From positions 620,001 to 684,000 of the forward strand of contig JACGCN010000005.1 of the NCBI GenBank assembly GCA_014905825.1: a DNA stretch of 64,000 nt, written 5' to 3'. A program made the position numbers and the translations under genes. The notes under the pieces are model-generated. The model searched no databases. It was not told the origin of the DNA and saw only the letters and a program-made list of their open reading frames with translations. Below, in pieces: positions 1 through 11,685 of the stretch. Within the stretch, counting starts at the first letter, position 1, and the number at the start of each line of letters is the position of its first letter. This stretch comes from Lyophyllum atratum (Eukaryota; Basidiomycota; Agaricomycetes; Agaricales; Lyophyllaceae).

Positions 1-1427
1 AGATCCGAAAATTCAACGGCGACCCCACTCAAGTTACAATTTGGGGAGAATCATCCGGTAAGGTTCACCATGTATAGTACTGGTAGGTCTATCCTGACCT
101 ACATACCGCCTTCCATACAGGTGCCGGATCTGTGCTACAACATGTCATTGCTAATGGCGGAGAGACTTCACCTCCCTTGTTTAGAGCAGCCATCACAAGC
201 TCGACCTTCTTGCCGTCTCAATATGGTTATGGTGACCGCATTCCAGAAGTACGTGGTCGCACTAGGACTTCCTGTGTTCGGGATCTCTGACTGTGATACA
301 GATACTATACAATGAAGTTGTTTCTCAAACCAAGTGAGCTTCGGAAGCAGTCTCGTTTCTTTGCAAAGTACTGAGGCTCGCTAAAGTTGCTCCTCCGCGC
401 CCGACACGCTAGCTTGCCTAAGAACGGTGGATGTTCAGATTCTCGAGGCAGCCAATACGAAGATCGGGGCTAGCGGGTTTTATGGCACTTTTGTCTTTGT
501 TCCAGTCGTGGATGGGGAATTGGTCAGAGAGAGACCCACGGAGGCGCTGAAAAGGAGAAAAGTCAATGGGGTGCGCACACACTGATACACTGAAAAAGCT
601 TTGCGTCGACCACTAATGGCATGTATCCAGGATGTTATTTTGACCGCCACTAACACGTTTGAGGGATCTGCCTTCATCGATCCGAAGACACCTGAAAATG
701 TAGATGTGGGGAACTATGTAGCCCAGCTCTTTCCCAATTTTGGCGCAGAAGAGGTTGCTGCTGCTGTTGCGCAGTACCAGAGTCTTGGATCACCCCTCTT
801 TCAGCTCGCGGCAATCATGGGGGAAGGTGAGTCGCCGCCGACAACGTCAGGGTTCGCGAGAGAATAACTCAAACGGCCAGCTATCTTCATCTGCCCCACA
901 TACTTCCTCTTACGGGCTTTCGGCGGGCGTGGATTCAAGGTGAACTTGACAATCAGAGTACATAGTATCCGTGGATCTTCAACTTCCTATTGCAGTCCGA
1001 ATTTGCCATTCCACCAGGCGGTCATGGAAGTGATGTGGCTTATTACTTCCCTCTGTACGTGTATTCGACGACCGTGACCGACCAGATATGTATAACAGCC
1101 CCACAGGGATAATGTGCCGCCTTTCGCGGACCCCGATTTCGTCAAGGCCTTCTCGCAATCGTTTCTGGACTTTGCGATCACTCTTAATCCCAACGTAAAA
1201 TCGGGCGCTCCAACTATCACTCCAAAATGGCCAACATGGGCTGGTGAGACAGAGATGCTCTTTAATAAGACGGAAGGAGGTCTACCGGATATTCGTGCCA
1301 TTAAAACGTCGAGGGAACTTTTGGAACGGTGCAAGTGAGTTGATCCTGACTGCTTGGCAGACGTTACGAATAGTGCTAATCGTCACAAAGCTTCTGGGAG
1401 AGTGTGGGCACTTTGTCCGGTCAATGA
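1..1427 (+). CDS. Type-B carboxylesterase/lipase, 5'-truncated
   Basis: This is the C-terminal two thirds or more of an alpha/beta-hydrolase of the fungal carboxylesterase type-B family, which hydrolyses carboxylic esters and is usually secreted. The window opens inside an exon encoding DPTQVTIWGESSG, the nucleophile elbow with the catalytic serine in GESSG. A 63-nt intron (58-120) follows, then AGSVLQHVIANGGETSPPLF. Further exons include GFYGTFVFVPVVDGELVRER (~465-570) and TNTFEGSAFIDPKTPENVDV (~635-830). The last long exon (~1110-1335) carries the usual C-terminal region with WPTWAGETEMLF. A final intron (about 1336-1390) joins to the ending CNFWESVGTLSGQ, with TGA at 1425-1427. The signal peptide and start lie left of the window. 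Exon joins between ~300 and 470 and between ~830 and 1110 are approximate. Family identity is very secure; substrate is unknown. It is a paralogue of the esterase at 13905-16354. Confidence 0.88.
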
Positions 1428-1690
1428 AGGGCGTGGTCGAGTATTGCTCCGATGGCCGAAAAAGTCATTTACCAAATTACAGGTGTCGTCCATAAATGAG
1501 GTTGATTTGCTCTTCAAACTTAACAAGATCGTTTTCGCTACATTTATGAGTAGATAAATGGAAGGGCGCCGGGTACGGCGCCAACAAGAAGCGGCGGTGT
1601 GATGAGGTAATAATCTAGTTATGGCAAGGGCGCGAGGGGCGGCCTTACACTAAAGATCTTGGATGGAGGGGAAGGGGTATGCATCCGCTG

Positions 1691-3523
1691 TTAATCGTCA
1701 GCCTCTTCCCACATCTCGTGAGGCAGACGGAGTCCAAGAAGTATGGCGAAGCATGACAAGACGAAGAGAACAGCATAAACAGCATATCCCCCGAGAAGGT
1801 TGTGCTCCGCAGAGGCCGCAAACAAGGAGGTCGCCATCGCCGGTCCGATTGCTCTTGCAATGGACACAGTCGTCTGTGAGAGCCCATTTGTCGCCCCTAA
1901 CGAACGTTTGCTGGGTGCAGATGCCGTGACAAACATAAAGATACAGCCTTGAATGGAGTAAAAAAAGAATGAGTGATAGGGATATTCAGCGGAGAGGTTT
2001 ACCTACCAAAAGCCATATCCATGAAGACCATCAAAACGAGCATAAGACCGATGCATATCCATGTAAACGCATTCACTCCGTGACGCTGGGCACTCATGCT
2101 CATAATCGGGAATAGTGTGAAGATAGGCAGGAAAGTCGAGATCCCGTACACGAAGACGCGTCTTTCTCCGAGACAACGAATGATCTTTGCAAAATAGAAC
2201 GCTTGGAATACCCCGCAGAGGGCACCGTAGGATCCCATAACGTAGCCTATCGTGGCGGGGTCGAACCCCATGCCACCTATCTCGAGCGGCATCGCCAAAA
2301 ATAGTGGGAGCAGCGCGCTCAGTGATATGTTGAGGAATGCGAGATACCCATAATTTGAAACGGATATGATGACAGGGTATACCAAGAGCTCTCGGAGTGA
2401 GAGCGGTTCGTCACGAGATTGGGGGGAGGCAGTTTGGTCGTAAGCCAGACTAGACTGGGAAGTAGTACGCGTCCGTTTCTTTGGCACAGTCTAGACAAAC
2501 GATGTGAGAACCCATAGAGAGTACAAAGTATCCGGGGTACGTAACATACCTCCTTGAACAACGCGAGTGTGAATGCAAATCCTACGAAGACAAAACCTGA
2601 CGTCGCGACACAAGGCAGGAAGTAAGGGTATTCTTTCCAGAATCTTCCCCCAAAGATGTCAGGGAACCGTTGAGCAGGTCTGGACAAAGAGCCTCCCATC
2701 AAGGGCCTGGAATGATGTCTCAATACTGAGAAATGGAAAATTCATCGGGGCAGCATACCCCAAAGTGGCACCAGCAGCCCATACGACAGGCATAAGGGAA
2801 AACCCTTCAGCTCGATTGGAGGAGTCCGTCAATTCACCCATAACACTTTTCATCACGCCTGTGCGAGACAGCTTTAGTCAAGATGTTCGGAAGAGGAAAA
2901 GAAGCAACGGAACCGATGTTTCCATTCAGAAGTCCACACAAGCACCGGCTAAAACGGTGATAATGTTACCTTACACCGCGGGCTGGATCTCAATCAGAGG
3001 GTGACTCACCTGACCACTAAACTAGAAAATGTCCGAGAGAGCCCGAAGCTCAACATCGACACGGCCAGTCCAAACAAGCCTATTAACAAGATTGGTTTTC
3101 GACCGACGTGGTCAGAGAGACGGCTCCACTGTAGGACCGTCATCGCTTCCGTAACGAAAAAGAGCGATTCCTACGTGAATGTATTGGTTAGATCCGGGAT
3201 GAGAAAGATGGGTGGAAGAACTACGAACGATTAACCCAGCATAGTATCCAACTTTGCGTTCATCACCCCCAGTAATGTCCAACTCACTAACAAGCTAATG
3301 AACACAGATGAGCGTGACTAAACCAGCGAACACTCATTCACATTCGTACCTGGTTAATGTAGGGGTATATTGACATACTTGTTATTGGCTCGCAGACTTG
3401 AAGGAAGAGGACAATTGATATCTGGAGCCATGGCAGAGGATTCGGTTTTCTGCGTTTTTTGGACTGAGAGAGCAGTGTAGTCTGTTCATCAATTATGAGC
3501 CCATCGTCGCTAGTGCTGGCCAT
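1691..3523 (-). CDS. MFS transporter, DHA1/ZIFL-like (copy 1)
   Basis: This is a 12-helix major facilitator superfamily transporter of the fungal drug:H+ antiporter-like group that also resembles plant zinc-induced-facilitator-like proteins. It starts at the ATG at 3523 with a polar N-tail containing DEQTTLLSQ, then a first helix ending EPITSMSIYPYINQ, a hallmark of this family. Exons downstream encode ITGGDERKVGYYAG, the loop 2-3 signature LSDHVGRKPILLIGLFG (~3050-3140), GGSLSRPAQRFP (~2690), and the second half PATIGYVMGSYGALCGVFQA (~2210-2260). It ends with a late helix LLGGYAVYAVLFVL and the acidic tail EEADD (TAA at 1691-1693). About ten short introns interrupt it. It lies tail-to-head with a close paralogue at 3849-5709, and a third copy is at 37788-39739. 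The substrate cannot be inferred. Membrane location follows from the hydrophobic segments. Confidence 0.87.
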
Positions 3524-3848
3524 GGCAGATGCAGATAGAGTCGTGAAAAACGAACAAGGGAAGTCCAGGGCTCAAAAAGGCTTGGAAGCTTTTCCTTTTA
3601 ACCTAAAAAGGCGCTAGCAAACTCTAAGGGTTCAACTGGAAAATTGCGACGTGCGCGATTGCTGTGCACGAAAGGTCGAGGAACTCACTCCGTCTGTTCA
3701 GCCTCAACGTATCTGCATCGTCCCATGCTCGCAGTTGCTGGTGGCTTCACACAGAAAACAACAATGAACAATTGTGACCGAAAGCTATTCCGTAATCAAT
3801 TTCGGCAGGCGCACCGTCCCGGTGGTCCGAGATCACGATCGATCAATT

Positions 3849-5709
3849 CTATTTATGACCGTGACCACGAAGGCTAGGAGGGAGAAGGCAGGACATCGAA
3901 ACAGCAGCGAGAGTAACTCCCAATAAGACAGCGTACACCATATAGCCCCCGGCGATCTGTTTTTGTAGAGAAATTGAGAACAGCGATGACGTGATGGTCG
4001 GCGCCAAAGTCCTCATTATCGAGCTTTTCATCTGCGCAAGGCCGTTCACGGCACCGATCGCAGCACGCCCAGGTGCAGCGTTTAAGACGAAGAGCTGAGT
4101 GCATCCTATAGCACATAAATTCAGTTTTGCCTCTACCGAGAACAGCGACTCTTACGTACCATAAGTCATGAACACGAAGGAATAAGAACACAGCTGAATA
4201 GTAAGCGCCAGCCACACTTTGTAATCAGCTTCTCCTGCCCGTTTTGCCAGGATGCTCATCAGAGGGAAGGCAGAGAAGGTCAGAAGGAAGCAGCTGAAGC
4301 TAAGAATGCACAGCTTGCGAGGACCAAGCCAACGCATCATCCGCGCAAACACAACAACCTGGAAGCCTGCATTGAGGAGACCCCATGTTCCCATCGTCAT
4401 ACCAATGGTATACGGATCGAAGCCTAAACCTCCCAAGGGGATCGAAGTCGATAGCATGAGAGGTAGCAGAACTCCGTGGCTACAGTCCAGGAAAGCAATG
4501 AACCCGTGGCATACGATTGCAATCATGAGTTCACGAGTGAGCAAGGCGTGAAACGGAGGTGGCTCGAGGTCTGCTAGATTGGCGTGGCTGCTGTCCACTG
4601 ACAGAGATTCACAAGGCCTGCTTGTCCCGTAATCTGTATTCCGGTCACCTGTGTCGTCCAAGAGTGGCGCTGTGACATTCACACATCCGATTGGCGCGGG
4701 CGAGTAAGATCGTTTCCTTTCGATATCCCGGTGAATCGCTGACGGCAAACTCTAAAACACATTTAGCATTTCACGATCGTCCTTTAGTTGAACTTGACGA
4801 CTCACCTCCTGCAGAAGAAAATATGTATAGAGGTATGAGCTAAAAGCAATGGCCGCTGCTGCCGAACACGGAAGAAAATACGGATAGTCATGGAAGAAAG
4901 TGAAACGCCCGAATGTGTCGGGCCACCGGACTGCAGGTCTCGCTAAACCTCCGCCTATGACTGGTCTATGTGATAGGTGAGTTAGCCAAGACGACGAGTA
5001 AGTTTTGGATCCAGTTACCCGAAAGTTATCCCTATGCTCCAGACCGCTGGTATCCACGCAAACGCGGATGCAACATCGGCGGGATCAGTGATCTGTTCGA
5101 ACAAAATGTCATGCTCAGGGACTCGTTGTTCTGATCACGAGTAAGCAGGTACCTCAACCAGCACACTCTTCGTGACCCCTAGTTAAGGCGAGTTCAGCGA
5201 ATGCCGACCAATGGCAAGCAGGGACATTCATACCGATATTCCCGTTGAACACCCCTTGAAAACATCTAGAGATGACTAGTATCCAGAAGTTGCGTGATAA
5301 ACCAAAGGCAAAGATGGAAAGCGCCAGTCCAAGTGGTCCAAGAAGCAGCACAGGCCGTCGTCCAATCTTGTCCGACAGTCGTCCCCAGTGGTAAACACTC
5401 AAGCACTCTGCAAAGAAGAAAGCGGACTCCTAGAGGGTGCATGACGGTCATTTGAGGAACCCATCCAAGACTCGAAGTGGCACAAACCACAATTCCAGCA
5501 TAATAACCCGTTTTTGTCTCGTCTCCATGCGTTATTCCCGTCTCTGCAACAAACTGGTTGATAAATGGGTAGATAACCGTGTTGGACACGGGTTCCGTAA
5601 ATTGTATTAGCGAGATGATTGTTAGCTGGAGAGTCGGAAATGGCTTTTTCGTTTTGGATAGGTCGTCGCCCTCACTCCTGCGGTCAGCCTCTACGTCGCT
5701 GGACACCAT
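3849..5709 (-). CDS. MFS transporter, DHA1/ZIFL-like (copy 2)
   Basis: This is the second member of the tandem MFS pair. The first ATG in frame is at 5709, giving MVSSDVEADRRSEGDDLSK before the helix-1 motif EPVSNTVIYPFINQF. A longer frame upstream begins with a non-ATG codon and was not used. Motifs in order are ITHGDETKTGYYAGIVV (~5470-5530), the loop 2-3 signature LSDKIGRRPVLLLGPLG (~5320-5380), GGGLARPAVRWPDTFG (~4910-4960), a central cytoplasmic linker, GGLGFDPYTIGMTMGTWG (~4380-4440), and a final helix AGGYMVYAVLLGVTLAA. It ends RGHGHK with TAG at 3849-3851. Exon order and motif spacing match the copy at 1691-3523, so the two arose by tandem duplication. The ~325 bp between them must hold this copy's 3' end and the promoter-side boundary. 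It is probably a proton-coupled exporter; substrate unknown. Confidence 0.86.
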
Positions 5710-7355
5710 GTGAGACGGGTTGGGTATCTGGGAGGAAAAGTGGCTTAAGCGATTCAACGTCTGGCAGTGGCCGACTTCTGATCAGGTATTTAGGCGATCT
5801 GGCTTTGAACCTCTTATCAGATTGTTCCGTTAATCTTGTAACTTACTGTACCAGGATTGGTGGGTCTCTGTAGTCGGATCAGCGAAGGTAACAGTCGGCT
5901 TCTTAAATTAACTTGATAGGAGAAACAGCAGTATGCAAAGAGCAGGGCTGAGCATGCGCCCGCTTCATATATCTAGTTGGGCGCAAAGGTGTCATTCATC
6001 TGCAGTTGCGGGCACCATAACATTAACAGCGCCGTAAGATGGCAGATGAGCGAGCCTGATGACCATGATCAGCAGCCTTGCTCGTCTAGAATTCTGTCTT
6101 GCGGCAAGCCAGAAGTCGGAGATATCAATCCCAAGAGTTGCTTCTAGGGTGGACGCAGAAATGCCTCTCTAAGATGGTTGGCTGGTGGTATGGAAGCCGA
6201 CCGGGGAAACGGGCCGTAAATGGCGGTGGCAGAATCATTCGTCTCGCATGCGTCCGCTGATTGGAGGAGGGTTTGCAGTATTGTTGTTTACTCTCATCGG
6301 GTATCTATAACGCGTACCCGATAGTCCAGAAAAGGACGATCATGCTGCGACACGCCCGTTTTCAGCCGAGGACCTCCATCCAAATCGGATTGCCACTCAG
6401 AAGCTTTTCGTTCAGTCGCGGAGGGTAGGCCCTGGCGTTCCTCGAGACTCGAGGTTAGGAAACCTGAACCGATGCGATGGGCTTGTCAGGGGTGATTGAG
6501 CGCTACCTAAGGAAGTCAATAAACCTGTTTATTTCACGATGCGGAAGAAGGAACAGTCGCACCGACGTCGCTACCAACGCTCTCCTGCGCACACCGACCG
6601 ATGAGAAACGTCCGAGAATTCCATGATATACGAAAGAGCCATCACAAGCGCTACAAGAACAACATCAGCATACTATCCATTTTGTTTTATCGCCACGCCT
6701 AAGTCCAGGGTCGCGAATGAACTGGCTGACGGAAGGGTGACCACGGCAGAGTCGATCCACTCTGTCAGCTTGACGCGACCTGGAAAGCAGGGAAGTGTCT
6801 TCGGACTCAGCGAGTGGGTAGCTTCCTCGCTTTACTCAGAGCCTCTCAGAGCTTCGTTGTCGCGGGCGTCCGTCCATGGGAAGAATGAGAGAAAGATGGC
6901 TAGCGCCCTATGGTCCTTCATAGGCCCCTCAACAGTTTCGCTGATCTAACTTTACCTTAATCCGCTGGCTTTGTTCCTATCGTCGCGTCCCATCTATGCG
7001 GCCATGAGAATGTACAAGTTCTGTTCGACAACTCGCGAGCGCGTAAAGGTATGGAGAAAGGTGGAAGCGAACAGAGTGACTGGAGCAGTGGTGGTGGTGG
7101 AAACCAGTGTCTCGGAGCAGCCCGCGGTCACGTGAGAATATTGTGGAAGCTCTTGAGCCTAAGTGGCACAAAGAACCGATGCGGACGCTGTCTTCTTCCA
7201 GCCCACGTACTCATAATCCCAGCTAGCACTAGCTTATTCCGGACGTCTACACAGTGGATGTCTTGTGGAGAGAGCAGTGGTCTGTATATATCCCATCTCG
7301 CTCACGCTTGCCGAGAAACAATGCTGACAGACATATCTCGTGCTTCTAGTAGATT
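5710..7355. other. Intergenic, promoter region
   Basis: These ~1.65 kb separate the start of the second MFS gene (minus strand) from the start of the CHORD-like gene (plus strand), so both promoters must lie here. The short open frames in it, including one at 6623-6949, show no splice-linked continuation or family motif. I see no gene. Confidence 0.5.
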
Positions 7356-7988
7356 ATGGAAGCCACTGGACCCGAAGTCATTGACTTGACTGGATTGTCA
7401 GATTCATCTGATGAGGAGGAAGATGAAGATGAATCGGGAGAGGAGGAAGGGTCGGAGAGCAGTAGCTCCTCTCAGGGTGAAGACTCGGACGTAGAGGTTC
7501 CAGTTGATGGTACTTCTCGGGCGCGGCTGCATGAAGCGATCGCGACCGTGGGCGAGGAAAGGTTGCGACGGATTCTGGCTCATTTAGTCGACAGCTATCC
7601 GGCTGTGGAGGACGCGCTGACACGGGAACTAGTGACTCTGAAGAGGAAGACGCAAGACGTCGTTTCCCGGTGGGACATGTGCAGTAACTGTGATGAGGAG
7701 TTTGACACGGGAACGCGCAGGGAGGAAGAGGAGTGTACATTTCACCCTGGTGCGTCATCCCGCGGCTGGCCATGGGGAGTGTTACTGACGTCTTCAGGTG
7801 AGCTTGAGGTGAACGAGGAAGAATTCGTGGATTGGGACGAGGACTGCCACGGTCCGATGGACACACTGGACAATCGCCGGTCTTTTCCCCAAAACTTTAC
7901 CTGGACCTGCTGCGAGGGGAATGGGATAAGCGATGGATGTGTACGAGGGATACACCGACCGCTCCCCACGAAAAAGCGGCGCATGTGA
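7356..7988 (+). CDS. Small acidic protein with CHORD-like Cys/His region
   Basis: The gene starts at ATG 7356. The N-terminal ~55 residues are an acidic Ser/Asp/Glu tract. Residues ~60-95 (RLHEAIATVGEERLRRILAH and following) look helical. The C-terminal half has a spaced pattern resembling a CHORD zinc module: CSNC, then ECTFHPG, FTWTCC, GC and GxH near the end, followed by the basic tail KKRRM. A 48-nt GT-AG intron at 7750-7797 splits the HPG glycine codon. Because 48 is a multiple of three and holds no stop, unspliced RNA adds 16 residues (210 instead of 194). The next gene (8459-9201) has the same helical block, Cys/His order and intron position, so the pair is a tandem duplication. True CHORD domains are found in chaperone partners such as RAR1/CHP1. 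Equating these with that function would be inference. Confidence 0.75.
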   Translation: MEATGPEVIDLTGLSDSSDEEEDEDESGEEEGSESSSSSQGEDSDVEVPVDGTSRARLHEAIATVGEERLRRILAHLVDSYPAVEDALTRELVTLKRKTQDVVSRWDMCSNCDEEFDTGTRREEEECTFHPGASSRGWPWGVLLTSSGELEVNEEEFVDWDEDCHGPMDTLDNRRSFPQNFTWTCCEGNGISDGCVRGIHRPLPTKKRRM

Positions 7989-8458
7989 GAAAACCGCGAC
8001 CTATCAATTCGCCCGACTTGTGAGGTGTGCTCGACCTCTTTTGAATGACGCCAGTTTGATTCACATGCTGAGATCCATACTGGATGATTTGCGTTTCCAT
8101 TACGATTGCCTTATTTTATGCCTTTATTGTTCCTTGCATATGTTTCATGGCGGCTCGGCTAGCCCTGAGGTCACGGTGCCTTTTTCGATTGTTTTATTCT
8201 TCAAAGGACATCATCGGCTTGTTGTCTCAACATCAGGACGGGACCCACTGCAAACGGACTGGGCTAGCGCTGATGTTCAAAGAGGGCTTAACCCTAATCC
8301 CGGATGATGGATTCTCGGCTGCGTCTTTGTCTCCCATCCCATTTATAACCCAATTCTCTTCCCAGCGATCACACTTTCTTACCACCGTATGTCCCTTCTC
8401 TAAACCTCTCCCAAGCCACACTTCTCAACTCAAGTCCCAGGCTTGATCATAACAAGTC
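7989..8458. other. Intergenic between CHORD-like paralogues
   Basis: This 470-bp spacer between two same-strand paralogues presumably holds the 3' end of the first and the promoter of the second. There is a pyrimidine-rich stretch just upstream of the second ATG (~8330-8440), common before fungal start codons. I see no gene. Confidence 0.45.
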
Positions 8459-9201
8459 ATGCCCACCGCAACCCCCAGGATCCGGACCACGGGCCTTACT
8501 CCCCGCCACGATGCCCATACCTCCCCATATCCCGACTCCGATTCCGAAAACACCATCGACAACCGCAACACCCTTCCGCCCTCCTATACCACCACCATCC
8601 GCCTCCGTGCCTCCATCGCCACGGTCCCCGAAAGCCGACTCCGGGAGATCATGGTCCGCCTCGTCGACCGAAGCCTAGGCTTCCAGCACGCCGTCGCCAA
8701 AGAACTTCTCGCCTCCGGATCTCCCACAGACCATGCCCCACCATCGCCGCGCCGGAAACGCCGCAAATCTAGCAGGCGCAGCCACGATGAGCGCGAGCGC
8801 TCGCGCCACCGCCCATGTGTCTGTGTCAACTGCGGGAAGCAGATCAGGACAGACGGGGGCGATCAGGACGCGGTATGCGTGTACCATCCAGGTACGCTAT
8901 TCATATACGGGCGCATGTCCCTGCATGCCAAATGACACTCACCTCCCATAAAGGCAGACTGGAAGAAGAGATCTACGAGTTCCCTACGCGCACGCCGGAG
9001 GGGCGGACGTTCCAGGTGCGGAGGAAGATTATGATGTGGAGCTGCTGCGATGAGGATGCGCGGAGTCCCGGGTGTGCGTCGGGTCCGGGACATCTTGACG
9101 TGGGGGCCGCGGCGGGGAGTCGTATGCGTGTCACTGGTGCCACCGCCACCGCGAATGTCAGGGGCAGCTCGGACGTCACTGGGATTGGAGAGGCACCGTA
9201 G
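8459..9201 (+). CDS. CHORD-like Cys/His protein, tandem paralogue
   Basis: This starts at ATG 8459 with a Thr/Asp-rich disordered N-terminus, then a helical block RLRASIATVPESRLREIMVR. That block aligns with RLHEAIATVGEERLRRILAH of the gene upstream. A basic segment (PRRKRRKSSRRSHDERER) precedes the Cys/His region: CVNC, VCVYHPG, then after the intron MWSCC, GC and GxGH. The intron is 8892-8953 (62 nt) and splits the same HPG glycine codon as in the paralogue. The stop is TAG at 9199-9201. Unlike its partner it has a basic nuclear-localisation-like stretch and a Gly/Ala/Thr-rich tail instead of an acidic head. The function is unknown; the order C-x2-C, C-x2-HPG, W-x-CC, GC, GxH is what suggests a CHORD-type zinc fold. 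Confidence 0.72.
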
Positions 9202-10842
9202 GGATGGGAGTCAGCGTGTGAGGCTGAGGCGGTGCATGGCAAAGGTGTGTATGCGTATCTGACCTATGATTCGCTTGGTCAATGATTGACGTGTTATTGC
9301 GTGTTAGCTTCTGTTGGTAGTCAAAACGAAGTTGCAATGACGTCTCTCAAGTCTTGCCAAAACGCCACCGCTCACCATCCCGATCTTCAAAGTTGCTTGT
9401 ATTACTTATGACTGGCGAAACCTTACTGATTCCACGACCCCCTTCGCTTCCCGTTCGAATTCAAGCTGTATCATATAGTACCTTACATCACGCCACCCTC
9501 CTTGGCCCGCGTTCCAGCTCTTCCAACTGTATCATCTCTTCGAGAATATGTTTCTACCACCGTCCCTGCCCGTTTTCGTTTTCTTTTCCATCTGCCTTTA
9601 TGTTTTCATCACCCAGATCCTTCGCCCACCATTGGGCTTCACTTCTGTAACTTGATTGTTTTACTTCGGTATACACTGAGTACATGTATGTCCAAAAATC
9701 AGCCCTACATCGTACGTGAGATGTTGCGCAACGAAATTTATGTGGAGTTGGGGACTTCCCGACCCTTTGTACGTAGAAATTGAGAGGAGGGCTCAATAAG
9801 CTGAATAACACCTGCGCCTCTGCGCAACTTATTGGAAGGAATGGCTGGGCACCGTTACAACGAAACGACCGAAGGAAATTCCTATCAACGATTTGCCTTG
9901 ATCTATGCATACATCCGATAGCCATACTTACCCGCATCCGCCTGGCCATCTTGGCTGCCTGAATCTCCGATTATCGAGATGCTCCATCTTGTGGTCTGTA
10001 ACGTTACATACAGCTTCGATACATTGTCGAGGTGTCCTCATCGTGCCCGGTGCCCCATATACGCACTTCAACTGTTGATCATGATCGTGATGTGTTTCAA
10101 TTTGAGCGGTTTGAAGGTGATAATCACGTCCACGTCCGTGCGCATCATGCCAGCATCCATTCTAGAGTAGATCTGGACCTCTCCGTGACGGCCGCTTGAT
10201 GACGACGCCAACTGATTCAGTCTTCCAGTTACACTTACAAGTTACAGCTGCGCAGGCTGACGCACAAAGGATACTCATCCCCTGATCTCGTACCTCAGGC
10301 CACCAACGCTTCTACGTATCAGAAGCTCAGAAGCACTGGCAAGGGGCGCTGACGAATGACACACGTCACGAAAGGTTTATGTAGTAGTAATAGGATTACT
10401 GCGCAAAGCTATGTATGCTGGCGATAACGATAACAATGAGATGCTACATGCCGTGGGTGTAACAATCGAATACAGATGACAAAAAACAGGTAACAAAGAC
10501 AGGTATGTGCGTACAAAGGGTAAGTAATAAGGCGACTGATATGTCTGGTAGGGTAATGGTGATGGTGGTGGTGGTAACAACATGCATAGGGAGAATAATG
10601 ATAGAGCGAGATGACTCGGAACGTCCCATAGAATCCAAAGAAGAAGAAACGGATACAACACTCCTGCGGGGTGGTGGTGCACGAGGGCTATGAAGGACAA
10701 AGGCGCAGGTCCACCCCAGTAGGTTGGGCGACGGCCATATACACGGTGGCTCTCCTCTCGGCGCTGCCACCCTGGGTGTGCGTGTGATAAATAGGCACTC
10801 GGGAATAAGTTAAACATAGGAGGGAGGCCGCAACCCCCAGAC
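9202..10842. other. Intergenic, no gene seen
   Basis: These ~1.6 kb lie between two convergent genes. It has pyrimidine-rich tracts and a short GGT/TGG-rich run near 10555-10575, but only short unrelated frames. I see no supported gene. Confidence 0.45.
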
Positions 10843-11685
10843 TCACGCCCCACACTCGACCATCTCCCAGTCCTCCCCAGGCACCACCACCCACGATTTC
10901 GTCAGCAGCACAGGGGCCGACGAAGCCACGGCTGTTGTGGCGGCACCAGTAGCGTCAGCCATGACGATATCCTGTGGCTCGCCCTCCTGCGCCGCCGCAA
11001 CGATGCGCTCGAGCTCCTTAGTCGCCGTCATAATGGACACAGCGAGGCGCGGGCCCATGCGCAGAATCTTCTGGCCCTCCGGTGTGCCTTTCATCGCGGT
11101 CTTCAGGGCCTTGCGGTACAAGTCCGGCTCGGCCTTTGAGCGGGGGAATAGGGGGCGGCCGGGGAGGATGCCGCGGGTAGGCGCCAAGGGGGAAGTGTGG
11201 CGGGGGGGAGTGTTGATGGTGGGGACTGCGCAGCGGGGGAGGGGCTTCGCCGGTGTCGTGGGGGAGGGGGAGCAGGGTTTGGGGGGCTGCGGCGCGTGGT
11301 GGCGGACCGTGGGGGGTTGGGCTGGGTCGGCACGGACGCGGATGGTTAGGGGCTCTCCGGCGCGGTTCATCTGGGCGCGGCGGCGCTCACGGTCGCGTTG
11401 GTCTTTGTAGTACTGGAGGGTGCGGTGGTACGGCAGGAGGGACATCGGCTGGTCGCTGAGGCCGGTCCTACGTGCCGTGGTGGAGACCGGGCGGATGTCG
11501 GACAGGGTAACGTATGACTCTGTGCGTCGGAGAGTGGCGCCCATTTCTACTGCTAGACGGGGGGCCTTGTGTGGACGGGGACTGGGAGAGAAGGCGTCCT
11601 GCTGGTGGGGGTAGGAGAAGGAAGAGGTGCGTTTGCGGGGCTCTTGGACGAGAGTGGTGGAGGAGGAGCGAGCGAGGAGGGACAT
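10843..11685 (-). CDS. Uncharacterised Pro/Arg-rich protein
   Basis: This is a single uninterrupted frame of 280 residues from the ATG at 11685 to 10843. The N-terminus is Ser/Arg-rich (MSLLARSSSTTLVQEPRKR). Residues ~85-110 hold a basic segment YYKDQRDRERRRAQMN. The middle (~115-185) is Pro-rich and probably disordered. Residues ~190-240 contain a more ordered segment, LYRKALKTAMKGTPEGQKI then RMGPRLAVSIMTATKELE, which looks helical. The C-terminus ends with an aromatic/acidic motif, SWVVVPGEDWEMVECGA. I do not recognise a named family. The structured C-terminal third and lack of internal stops over a compositionally normal frame support a real gene; the long opposite-strand frame at 10937-11410 is its shadow. 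Confidence 0.68.
   Translation of the reverse strand: MSLLARSSSTTLVQEPRKRTSSFSYPHQQDAFSPSPRPHKAPRLAVEMGATLRRTESYVTLSDIRPVSTTARRTGLSDQPMSLLPYHRTLQYYKDQRDRERRRAQMNRAGEPLTIRVRADPAQPPTVRHHAPQPPKPCSPSPTTPAKPLPRCAVPTINTPPRHTSPLAPTRGILPGRPLFPRSKAEPDLYRKALKTAMKGTPEGQKILRMGPRLAVSIMTATKELERIVAAAQEGEPQDIVMADATGAATTAVASSAPVLLTKSWVVVPGEDWEMVECGA

Noticed and set aside
5755..5757. Upstream start for the second MFS gene
   Set aside because: That codon is TTG; the first ATG in frame is at 5709 and leaves a normal N-terminus.
6623..6949. 108-codon plus-strand frame in the MFS/CHORD-like intergenic region
   Set aside because: No motif, no splice partner, and a composition that looks like random read-through.
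10937..11410. 157-codon plus-strand open frame, Gly/Arg-rich
   Set aside because: It is the antisense shadow of the Pro-rich protein at 10843-11685; composition mirrors the proline codons.
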